NCBI GenBank assembly: GCA_964389755.1
Contig: CAYMEW010000049.1
Span: 1 to 19,681, forward strand
Direction: 5' to 3'
DNA length: 19,681 bases
Origin: JBBSUQ01 sp964389755
Lineage (GTDB): Bacteria; Bacteroidota; Bacteroidia; Flavobacteriales_D; Crocinitomicaceae
Within the stretch, counting starts at the first letter, position 1. Every line of letters starts with the position of its first letter. The translations under genes were made by a program, and so were the position numbers. A model generated the notes under the pieces. That model was not told the origin of the DNA. It did not search any database and saw only the letters and a list, made by a program, of their open reading frames with translations. This document shows positions 1 to 6,081 of the stretch, in pieces.

Positions 1-145
1 GGGTCCCGGCAGCTTTCACTGAAGCGCGGTGTAAAGTACACGCGGATTGCTTCGGGTTGGTGGTTATAGTGTATATGAAGTTATTTGCAGAGTGGGATTG
101 CGTGTAGGTGTTCGCGTTGAACTAGTTTAGGATTTGTTTGCTCTC
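1..145. repeat. Intergenic repeat copy A (truncated by window edge)
   Basis: This stretch is a diverged duplicate of 390-527. Both begin with GGGTCCCGGCAGCTT, share GCGGATTGCTTCG, a GTGTATATG block and AGTGGGATTGCGT, and fade out after a T/G-rich tail, with an offset of about 390 bp. Short open frames exist but none looks like a protein. It is immediately followed by a hairpin (TCTCCCTC-GAT-GAGGGAGA, 142-160). The left part of this copy is probably cut off by the window start. Confidence 0.75.
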
Positions 146-160
146 CCTCGATGAGGGAGA
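142..160. other. Short perfect hairpin
   Basis: TCTCCCTC, a GAT loop and GAGGGAGA form an 8-bp perfect stem with a 3-nt loop. A second GAGGGAGGGA follows at about 166-175. There is no T-tract, so a terminator role is not supported. It is most likely part of the repeat-rich intergenic region. Confidence 0.5.
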
Positions 161-227
161 TACAGAGGGAGGGATTGTAGTTAAAGCATAAGGGCTTTGA
201 AAGCACGGTTTTGCCTAATATCAACTT

Positions 228-330
228 ATTGCATCCTACTTTTTTTCATTGCCAAAAAAAGTAGGCAAAAAAGTCTAGCGCTGCGTTGCAGCAGCCACCC
301 AACGGGCATTTGTTCCGGAACATTTTACCA
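228..330. repeat. Dispersed hairpin-bearing repeat, left copy
   Basis: A perfect 12-bp inverted repeat, CCTACTTTTTTT (235-246) and AAAAAAAGTAGG (254-265), encloses a 7-nt loop. It is followed by GCAAAAAAGT, a small palindrome GCTGC-GTT-GCAGC, and a TTGTTCC block. The same order of elements recurs at the right end of the window (about 19578-19681) in the same orientation. The poly-T/poly-A stem could also end transcription on either strand. No gene is present. Confidence 0.7.
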
Positions 331-389
331 AACTTTCCGCCTGGGGGCGGATTCGGACAAGGTAAAAGTTCTGCGGAACTGCATGCGTT

Positions 390-527
390 GGGTCCCGGCA
401 GCTTACACTTAGGCGCTTGCAAAGCACATGCGGATTGCTTCGAATTAGAGGTTATGGTGTATATGCAGTTTTGCAAAGTGGGATTGCGTATGTGCGTATA
501 CGTTGGACTGGTTTTCGGTTTGTTGCC
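390..527. repeat. Intergenic repeat copy B
   Basis: This is the second copy of the sequence at 1-145, starting with GGGTCCCGGCAGCTT and ending near GGTTTGTTGCC. The copies differ by scattered substitutions and small indels, so the duplication is not recent. Because the hairpin repeat at 228-330 lies directly upstream, hairpin plus copy B may be one composite element whose left neighbour is cut off by the window edge. Confidence 0.7.
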
Positions 528-562
528 CGGACGTCTATGGTTTTAGAAAAACTTTTTTGTGG

Positions 563-784
563 TCCTTCGGTCTGACCGCCTTCCCCAGGCGGGACCTCAG
601 TCTTCGCAAGCCGCCAAATATCCTTCGGTCTGACCGCCTTCCCCAGGCGGGACCTCAGTCTTCGCAAGCCGCCAAATATCCTTCGGTCTGACCGCCTTCC
701 CCAGGCGGGACCTCAGTCTTCGCAAGCCACCAAATATCCTTCGGTCTGGCCGCCTTCCCCAGGCGGGACCTCAGTCTTCGCAAG
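563..784. repeat. 58-bp tandem repeat array, four copies
   Basis: Units start at 563, 621, 679 and 737 with a period of exactly 58 bp. The fourth unit is partial and ends near 784. Each contains TCCTTCGGTCTGACC, the hairpin CCGCCT-TCCCC-AGGCGG, then GGACCTCAGTCTTCGCAAGC and CCGCCAAATA. Differences are single bases: copy 3 has CCACC in place of CCGCC, and copy 4 has TGGCC in place of TGACC. Near-identity points to recent expansion or ongoing homogenisation. There are no unique spacers, so it is not a CRISPR array, and open frames through it only reflect the repeat. Confidence 0.95.
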
Positions 785-790
785 CTTCGC

Positions 791-819
791 TTGCTCTTCC
801 GGAGAAATGCGTAATTTTA
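791..819 (+). promoter_or_regulatory. Candidate promoter of the ClC gene
   Basis: A TTG (791-793) is followed after 18 nt by TAATTTTA (812-819). This matches the Bacteroidota consensus TTG-N17-23-TAnnTTTG at all but the last base. It lies about 30 bp upstream of the GTG start at 850 and starts right where the tandem array ends. Confidence 0.45.
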
Positions 820-849
820 AGGTCTCATTTTAAAACTACGTAAGGAAGG

Positions 850-2277
850 GTGTTAAAACTGAAGCAGGTAATCGGAAAAGGACTCACGGGGATTTATAAA
901 TATATACAGCGTTTTACGGGACGTCTCAAAAACGAGGAGTTCAAGGCGCTTACCCTGCAGTCCCTGCCTTTCTGGGTCGCTTCTATCATTACCGGAATCG
1001 TAGCGGTCTTGTATTCGAAGATCTTTCACTGGGTGGAGTTGCTTCACGAAAAAATTCATTTTCAGTACAATTACTTTGTTTTCCTGTTTATCCCGCTCGC
1101 CTTCTTTGTATCCTGGTTCCTGATCTATCGCTTCTGCCAGTCGGCGGCGGGCAGTGGTATCCCACAGTTGCTTTGCGGGATCGAGTTGTCGGGCAAACGG
1201 CGCAAGGGCGTGTACAAGCTACTGAACCTGAGGGTAATCGTGGTAAAGATCCTGAGCAGTGTGGCGATGTTGCTCGGTGGCGGCGCGATCGGTCGTGAGG
1301 GACCTACGATCCAGATCTCGGGTTCAATCTTTAATATGATCAATAAGTACATTCCGAAAGAGTGGCCGAAGATCAACCGGAAACTGATGCTGATCTCAGG
1401 TGGAGCCGCGGGTCTTGCGGCGGCTTTCAACACGCCGCTCGGGGGAATTGTATTTGCGATCGAGGAACTTGGAAAAACGCACCTCAATGCAATCCGGACG
1501 CACCTGTTTATTGCGGTGATCATTGCCGGACTCACTTCACAGTTATTTCTCGGTTCTTACTTATATCTCGGTACGCCAAGTGTTCCTTCCATGACAGGCT
1601 GGGCATTTATTTACGTGATCCTTGCCGCGGTGCTCGCCGGGCTTTCGGGGCATTTCTTTTCGAAGTTTATTTTGCGGATCGGGAAGTTCAAGGGTCGTTT
1701 TAAGTCTCGTGGCAAGAAGGTAGCATGGGTACTTGCCTGCGGATTCGGCTTCGCGCTCCTGGTTTTCTTCACAGGAAACAATACGGTTGGATCGGGTAAG
1801 CCGCTGATGACGGAACTTCTTTTCGACCAGGATGAGCCGCTGGCCTGGTTCACGTTTCCCTCGCGCTTTTTCGGCTCGATCATGACGTATGTTGCCGGGG
1901 GTGCGGGCGGTGTATTTGCGCCTTCGCTGGCCATCGGTGCTTCGCTGGGCGACAGTCTTGTAAGTCTTTTCCAGATCGAGGAATACAAGAACCTCATCAT
2001 TATCGTATCGATGATCGGGTTCATGACGGGCGTTACGCATTCGCCTTTTACGTCGTTTATCCTGGTCCTTGAAATGACGGACCGTCATACTTCGGTATTC
2101 CCGATGATGCTGGCATCTGTGATCGCATTTACAGTGGCTTATGCCATGGATAAGAAATCTTTTTACGAGCATTTGGTGGAAGATTACCTGCGCGGACAGG
2201 ATCCGCCGGCCCCAAAACCTGCGCTTGCTTCGCCTCCTCCTTCGCCGCCGGGCGACGACCCAAAGCAGGAAGATTAA
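850..2277 (+). CDS. ClC-family chloride channel / H+-Cl- antiporter
   Basis: This 475-residue inner-membrane protein carries the three signature loops of the ClC family: GSGIP (residues 101-105), GREGPTIQ (148-155) and GGVFAP (353-358). Glu150 in GREGP matches the external gating glutamate. Glu206 in AIEEL matches the internal proton-path glutamate, and Tyr439 near the C-terminal end of the membrane domain matches the central anion-coordinating tyrosine. The pattern therefore favours a proton-coupled exchanger over a pure channel (inference). No CBS domains follow; instead there is a short Pro-rich acidic tail (about 451-475). The start is GTG, with AAGGA only a few bases upstream. Position 106 is Gln where many family members have Glu. 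The gene stands alone and converges on the dehydrogenase gene. Confidence 0.93.
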   Translation: MLKLKQVIGKGLTGIYKYIQRFTGRLKNEEFKALTLQSLPFWVASIITGIVAVLYSKIFHWVELLHEKIHFQYNYFVFLFIPLAFFVSWFLIYRFCQSAAGSGIPQLLCGIELSGKRRKGVYKLLNLRVIVVKILSSVAMLLGGGAIGREGPTIQISGSIFNMINKYIPKEWPKINRKLMLISGGAAGLAAAFNTPLGGIVFAIEELGKTHLNAIRTHLFIAVIIAGLTSQLFLGSYLYLGTPSVPSMTGWAFIYVILAAVLAGLSGHFFSKFILRIGKFKGRFKSRGKKVAWVLACGFGFALLVFFTGNNTVGSGKPLMTELLFDQDEPLAWFTFPSRFFGSIMTYVAGGAGGVFAPSLAIGASLGDSLVSLFQIEEYKNLIIIVSMIGFMTGVTHSPFTSFILVLEMTDRHTSVFPMMLASVIAFTVAYAMDKKSFYEHLVEDYLRGQDPPAPKPALASPPPSPPGDDPKQED

Positions 2278-2556
2278 AGTGATTTCCGAAACTTTACATG
2301 TTTCTTTTTAGCCTGTAACGGCTGTTGTTTTTGCAGGGGGACGATTCACCAAAGGCACGTTCCGGATGAAACGTGCATCCATGCCGAAGCGTATTGGTTT
2401 GATCGTTGAAATTTATTCTTGGCAAACCCAGGCAGACTGGGAGGAAAATGATCACGATTTAGTAGAATCAGAAGTAATCTTAATTCCAGCCGCTTCACTT
2501 ACTATCATGTAAAAGGCCGCAAATTGTAAAAGCGACTTCCTGCAAGCGATCCGGAC
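2278..2556. other. Intergenic region between convergent genes
   Basis: This 279-bp gap lies between the ClC and dehydrogenase stop codons. It holds a weak hairpin (AGCC 2310-2313 / GGCT 2320-2323, followed by TTGTTTTT) that might end ClC transcription, and a 7-bp stem GCACGTT (2355-2361) / AACGTGC (2370-2376). An open frame of 48 codons (2366-2512, +, starting MKRASMPKR) overlaps the second stem. I see no promoter or family match for it, so I do not call it a gene. Confidence 0.4.
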
Positions 2557-3300
2557 TTATTGAGCAAGGTATCCACCGTCGATCGGGTAGTATGCTCCGT
2601 TGGCGAAGCGCGACTGATCCCCGGCAAGCCAAAGTGCCAGTTCGGCCACTTCTTCCGGTTTACCTAAACGACCTTCGGGGTGTAACTTCACGAGTTCCTC
2701 TTGTTGTTCTTCCGTCATGTTCTCATCGATGAGCGGCGTTTTAATGTAACCCGGCCCGATGGCATTGCACTTGATCCCTTTCGAAGCATATTCCAGTGCA
2801 CAGGTGCGTGTGAGTCCGAGTACGCCGTGTTTCGCAGCGACATATCCCGCAGCACCGGAAGTTCCGACCGTAGAAAGAATACTTCCGATATTGACGATCG
2901 CACCGCCTCCGTTCTCCAGCATCAGCGGAAGCTGGTATTTCATTCCATAAAAAACACCTGAAAGATTGATCCCGATCACCTGTTCCCACTTTTCGATGGA
3001 ATATTCCGCAATCGGGTTTTGATCACCTCCAACGCCGGCATTGTTCACCGCGACATCCAGCCTACCGAATGTTTCACGAATCTTCCGGATCGTTTTTTCG
3101 CTGTCGGCATGATTTGAGGTATCGGCGTGAACAAAAATGCTCTCAGGACTAATTTTGCGAAGTTCTGACAGCGCTTCTTCCCCTCCGCGGTCATCTACGT
3201 CGCTAATACAGATTTTGGCGCCCTGACGCGCAAAAAGTAATGCTGTTGCTTTTCCGATACCGGAGGCTCCTCCCGTTATGAGGACAATCTTATCTTTCAT
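2557..3300 (-). CDS. Short-chain dehydrogenase/reductase (SDR), NAD-type
   Basis: A classical SDR of 247 residues from the chosen start. The cofactor motif TGGASGIG is at 9-16, NNAG at 86-89, catalytic Ser140 in NIGS, and the YxxxK pair at Tyr153/Lys157. PG and the C-terminal DGGY motif are also present. Asp34 at the end of beta-strand 2 favours NAD(H) over NADP(H). The frame is open upstream to 3348 with ATGs at 3348 and 3318, but the family usually starts a few residues before the first beta-strand, as MKDKIVLITGG does here. It follows the LURP-one-like gene by about 90 bp on the same strand and may be co-transcribed. The substrate cannot be told from sequence; many such proteins are annotated as 3-oxoacyl-ACP reductase or glucose dehydrogenase without proof. 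Confidence 0.92.
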   Translation of the reverse strand: MKDKIVLITGGASGIGKATALLFARQGAKICISDVDDRGGEEALSELRKISPESIFVHADTSNHADSEKTIRKIRETFGRLDVAVNNAGVGGDQNPIAEYSIEKWEQVIGINLSGVFYGMKYQLPLMLENGGGAIVNIGSILSTVGTSGAAGYVAAKHGVLGLTRTCALEYASKGIKCNAIGPGYIKTPLIDENMTEEQQEELVKLHPEGRLGKPEEVAELALWLAGDQSRFANGAYYPIDGGYLAQ

Positions 3301-3389
3301 GGTGTTCGTGTGTTTCATTCTGGAAACAGAACACCTTCCGGCAGGCAATGTTGTTACAGCCGTATTAATAATTGTTAAGAGCCAGGGAT

Positions 3390-4028
3390 TTAACCGCGCC
3401 GGCGTTCGAGCAGAGACATCATCATCAGTGAGAGCAACATCTTTTCACTTTCGAGGTCGCTTACTTCAGCCAGCTTATCCAGGCGGAAACGTCTGCCGAA
3501 GAAAGAAGGGGATTTGGAAAGCCGTGCCACCTGCGTACCGTCAGGTCGCGTAACGAGGTATTTCGGGTTGAACACGTACCCGGTAAACGCCCCGAGTACC
3601 GGGATTTCTCCGAAAACAGCGTCTCCGACCTTCGCCCAGGGGTTTTCTTCCTGGATCGTAAACACAAGTTTATTGTCGCGGTCGAAGATCTCGTAATGCG
3701 CCTTGAGGATGGAGCGTGCTCCTTTTCTTCCGACCTTCCCGAAGACCTGCTCTTCATTATTCGTAAAGGCATACGAGGCATTGAAATCAATAACGCGATC
3801 GGCGTTGATCTTATACAGCAGGTTCGTTTTACGGTCGTCAGCAAACACGGAAATAGCCTCCTTGAATTTAAACATTTTCTGCCGGACATAAACGACTTGC
3901 GCCCCGTTAGCATCGGTTACGTTAAAATCGTTTGCAAGCGTGGATATCTTAAAGGTAAAATCGAGCGGATACTGTACGTTTTTGAGTGTAGGTTCCAACG
4001 CGAACTCATCGAGGATTTCATGTGCCAT
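3390..4028 (-). CDS. LURP-one-related (tubby-like fold) protein
   Basis: This 212-residue protein has no signal peptide or clear membrane segment. It shows the strand-rich pattern of the LURP-one/DUF567 family, related to tubby and scramblase folds: NDFNVTDANG near the N-terminus, then VRQKMFKFKEAISVF, and repeated short strands with D-x-N-G or D-R-D-N turns (for example FDRDNKLVF). The C-terminus ends in a Met/Leu-rich helix and RRRG. The biochemical role in bacteria is unknown, though membrane or lipid association has been suggested for the fold. A near-perfect promoter sits 26 bp upstream, so it appears to be transcribed independently of the S4 gene upstream. The family call rests on pattern recognition and would need a profile search. 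Confidence 0.7.
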   Translation of the reverse strand: MAHEILDEFALEPTLKNVQYPLDFTFKISTLANDFNVTDANGAQVVYVRQKMFKFKEAISVFADDRKTNLLYKINADRVIDFNASYAFTNNEEQVFGKVGRKGARSILKAHYEIFDRDNKLVFTIQEENPWAKVGDAVFGEIPVLGAFTGYVFNPKYLVTRPDGTQVARLSKSPSFFGRRFRLDKLAEVSDLESEKMLLSLMMMSLLERRRG

Positions 4029-4053
4029 AGAAGCGGTTTTAAATGGATACTGT

Positions 4054-4081
4054 CAAAACTACGGAAATTAACGAATCGCAA
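4054..4081 (-). promoter_or_regulatory. Promoter of the LURP-one-like gene
   Basis: On the minus strand TTG (4079-4081) is followed after 17 nt by TAGTTTTG (4054-4061), a full match to the Bacteroidota consensus TTG-N17-23-TAnnTTTG. The -7 box ends 25 bp before the ATG at 4028. It is the best complete promoter match in the window. Confidence 0.7.
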
Positions 4082-4097
4082 CTCCCAATCGGGATTT

Positions 4098-4475
4098 TCA
4101 TTCCCAGTCGCCCAGGAATTCGTCGAGGTCGCGGCGATCCTTTTTACTCGGTTTCCCGGTTCCGTATTCGCGGTACTGGCTTTGAGCAGCCTGGTAAAGT
4201 TTGTATTTCTCGAGTTCCTCCGGAGGGGTGGTGTCCACGAGGTAGTCCGGAACGAGTTTCGCACCGACACGCCGATCGAGCAGGTTGAGCACTTTATAGC
4301 TGAACACGGCCGTATTGCGCGTAATGCTGATCTGGTCGTTCACTTTCACCTCACGCGCGGGTTTTACCGTGCTTCCGTTCAGTTTTACTTTTCCTTTGGA
4401 GATCAGTTCGGCCGCCTGCGAGCGCGTTTTGGCAAGCCTTACGGACCAGAGGAATTTATCGATCCTGTAACTCAT
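4098..4475 (-). CDS. S4-domain RNA-binding protein (Hsp15-like)
   Basis: This 125-residue protein has an N-terminal S4 domain (about 1-60): MSYRIDKFLWSVRLAKTRS, then A-x-x-LI-x-x-G-x-V-x-(L)NG and VKVNDQI. That is the typical S4 layout of the Hsp15/HslR family, which binds stalled 50S subunits carrying nascent chains. The C-terminal half is charged (KPSKKDRRD) and ends DEFLGDWE, consistent with extra RNA contact. The start overlaps the end of the YjbR-like gene by 20 bp, so translation is probably coupled. HslR function in Bacteroidota is inferred from the family only. Confidence 0.85.
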   Translation of the reverse strand: MSYRIDKFLWSVRLAKTRSQAAELISKGKVKLNGSTVKPAREVKVNDQISITRNTAVFSYKVLNLLDRRVGAKLVPDYLVDTTPPEELEKYKLYQAAQSQYREYGTGKPSKKDRRDLDEFLGDWE

Positions 4476-4809
4476 TGCGTATCTTTTTCGGAAGTGAGGC
4501 CACCACGAGTTCGTACGAATGATCGATCAGTTCGAACACCAGTTCGGGCGGTACGTCCTCCTTTAGCTTAACGGTATTCCAGTGCGTTTTGTTCATGTGA
4601 TACCCGGGCAAAATACCGGCATACGTCTCCCGTAATTCGAGTGCGCGCTCCGGGTCGCATTTGAGGTTTATGCTTTCGGCACCCTCCACATCGATAAGCG
4701 CAAACATTTTTCCGCCTGCTTTGAATACCAGCGTGCGTTCATCAAAGGGAAAAGTTTCTTCAACGCCCCTTTTGGCCATGCAATGCGTATGAATATCTGC
4801 AAAATGCAT
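4456..4809 (-). CDS. MmcQ/YjbR-family protein
   Basis: This 117-residue protein has the features of the MmcQ/YjbR family: EETFPFDE near the N-terminus, VFKAGGKMFAL, INLKCDPERA, then PGYHMNKTHWNTV and a terminal helix with IDHSYELVVASLPKK. The family has a CyaY-like fold and is often called DNA-binding, but its role is poorly known. The ATG shares one base with the desaturase stop (TGATG), and the 3' end overlaps the S4 gene by 20 bp, so the three genes form a tight operon. Confidence 0.88.
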   Translation of the reverse strand: MHFADIHTHCMAKRGVEETFPFDERTLVFKAGGKMFALIDVEGAESINLKCDPERALELRETYAGILPGYHMNKTHWNTVKLKEDVPPELVFELIDHSYELVVASLPKKIRNELQDR

Positions 4810-5915
4810 CAGTGAAGTCCGGGAGCGTGATCGTATCTTCCGAGGTTTTTCAGCATTTTACCGTGCTCGAGCAGTGCCCTGCGGAAGGTTTTAAAGGAAT
4901 TATAAGGCAGGTTAAATTCTTTTGCCGTCTGCTGAACGATTGCCGAAAGGTGACGGTAATGCACGTGGCAGATATTCGGGAAAAGGTGATGTTCGACCTG
5001 GTAATTCAGTCCGCCCACGTACCAGGAGAACAGACGCGCTCTCGGAGCGAAATTAGCGGTGTTAAACAACTGGCTAACAGCCCAATCTGCCATAATATTT
5101 CCTGATTCATCGGGCATCGGATAATCGGAACTCGGAACCACGTGTGCGGGCTGAAAGATCAGTGCCAGGGTAATTCCGGCGATGAAATGCATCAGCAAAA
5201 AGCCCAGGACAATCACATACCACGGAGCCGAAGCAAGGAGCAGCGGAAGGGAAAGAATACCGACCAGGTAAACGATCTTGGACAGGATGATCGTTGTCAA
5301 CACCTTTGAAAAAGTGATCCCCTGGGTTTCTATCAGGCCTTTTTTGCGGTAACGCGCGACCTGTTTGTAATCTTTGATGGTCACCCACATAATCGTCATC
5401 AGGCCATAGAGGAACCAGGCGTACAAATGCTGATAGCGGTGCAATTTATGGCGCTTCGCATGCGGTGAAAAGCGCATGACCTTTCCCGGGTCAATATCTT
5501 CGTCCATACCGGTGACGTTCGTATACGTGTGATGCAACACATTGTGCTGAATACGCCAGTTGACGTCACTCCCGCCGACGATGTTCAGCAGGAAACCGAG
5601 TGATTTATTGATGAAAGCCGCCCGGGAGTATGCACCGTGATTGGCATCGTGCATGACCGAAAGTCCGATCCCTGCCATCCCGAATCCCATGAGTGCCCAA
5701 AGGCCAAGCGTGGAGAGCACGCCCAGGTCCAGCGTAAGTATCATCACGAAGGGGATGAAATAAAGGCACAGCATAAACACCGTTTTGATGACCATGTTGG
5801 CATCAGCATGACGGCTTTTGTTATTGGTTTTAAAATGTTCGCTTACGCGCTGACGCAAGACTTTATAAAATTCTGCATTGTGATTTTTGGAGAATTTAAC
5901 AGAATTCAGATTCAT
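4809..5915 (-). CDS. Membrane fatty acid desaturase (acyl-CoA / front-end type)
   Basis: A 368-residue di-iron membrane desaturase. It has the three histidine boxes: HDANH (89-93), HNVLHH (124-129) and QVEHH (306-310). Glutamine in place of the first histidine of box three is typical of the front-end (delta-5/delta-6, linoleoyl-CoA) group. Hydrophobic segments lie at about 42-60, 66-88, 165-180, 205-228 and 233-255. It should introduce a double bond into membrane acyl chains; regiospecificity cannot be read from sequence. It is the first gene of an operon with the YjbR-like and S4 genes. A TATGTTTG -7 box stands 22 bp upstream of the ATG. Confidence 0.93.
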   Translation of the reverse strand: MNLNSVKFSKNHNAEFYKVLRQRVSEHFKTNNKSRHADANMVIKTVFMLCLYFIPFVMILTLDLGVLSTLGLWALMGFGMAGIGLSVMHDANHGAYSRAAFINKSLGFLLNIVGGSDVNWRIQHNVLHHTYTNVTGMDEDIDPGKVMRFSPHAKRHKLHRYQHLYAWFLYGLMTIMWVTIKDYKQVARYRKKGLIETQGITFSKVLTTIILSKIVYLVGILSLPLLLASAPWYVIVLGFLLMHFIAGITLALIFQPAHVVPSSDYPMPDESGNIMADWAVSQLFNTANFAPRARLFSWYVGGLNYQVEHHLFPNICHVHYRHLSAIVQQTAKEFNLPYNSFKTFRRALLEHGKMLKNLGRYDHAPGLH

Positions 5916-5937
5916 GTAAAACGCATTTAAAGAGAGG

Positions 5938-5945
5938 CAAACATA
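5938..5945 (-). promoter_or_regulatory. -7 box of the desaturase operon
   Basis: The minus strand reads TATGTTTG, a perfect TAnnTTTG box, 22 bp upstream of the desaturase ATG. No TTG lies at the ideal 17-23 nt distance; the nearest TTGAC is 30 nt upstream. It sits in the short divergent region shared with ispG. Confidence 0.6.
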
Positions 5946-6042
5946 GCCAATTATTGTTAATTACCTGTAAAACGTCAATTTTAAAAGAAAAGTACATTCC
6001 GATATCCAAATGCGTTTCGAAAGGTCCTATTCATTAAATCCC

Positions 6043-6050
6043 TACCTTTG
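6043..6050 (+). promoter_or_regulatory. -7 box of ispG; decides the start codon
   Basis: TACCTTTG is a perfect TAnnTTTG box. Transcription would start around 6053-6057, downstream of the first in-frame ATG at 6010. That excludes 6010 as the main start and leaves ATG 6058 (almost leaderless) or ATG 6082 (leader about 25-30 nt). No TTG occurs at the ideal upstream spacing. Confidence 0.7.
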
Positions 6051-6081
6051 CGATGGTATGAATCAGCCAATAAAACAGGGT

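Noticed and set aside
197..691. Several 60-90 codon frames in the left intergenic region
   Set aside because: They run through hairpins and tandem repeats, overlap each other on both strands, and their peptides only mirror the repeats.
563..784. Possible CRISPR array
   Set aside because: The 58-bp units abut directly with no unique spacers, and no cas genes are present.
1561..2172. 203-codon minus-strand frame inside the ClC gene
   Set aside because: Arg/His/Lys-rich shadow of the ClC coding sequence, which has full family signatures on the plus strand.
3301..3348. N-terminal extension of the SDR gene
   Set aside because: The 16 extra residues precede the normal start of the Rossmann fold and resemble no SDR N-terminus; ATG 3300 fits the family.
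3696..4571. 291-codon open frame on the plus strand across the LURP-one-like and S4 genes
   Set aside because: It spans two real minus-strand genes, a promoter and an intergenic gap, and has no recognisable motif.
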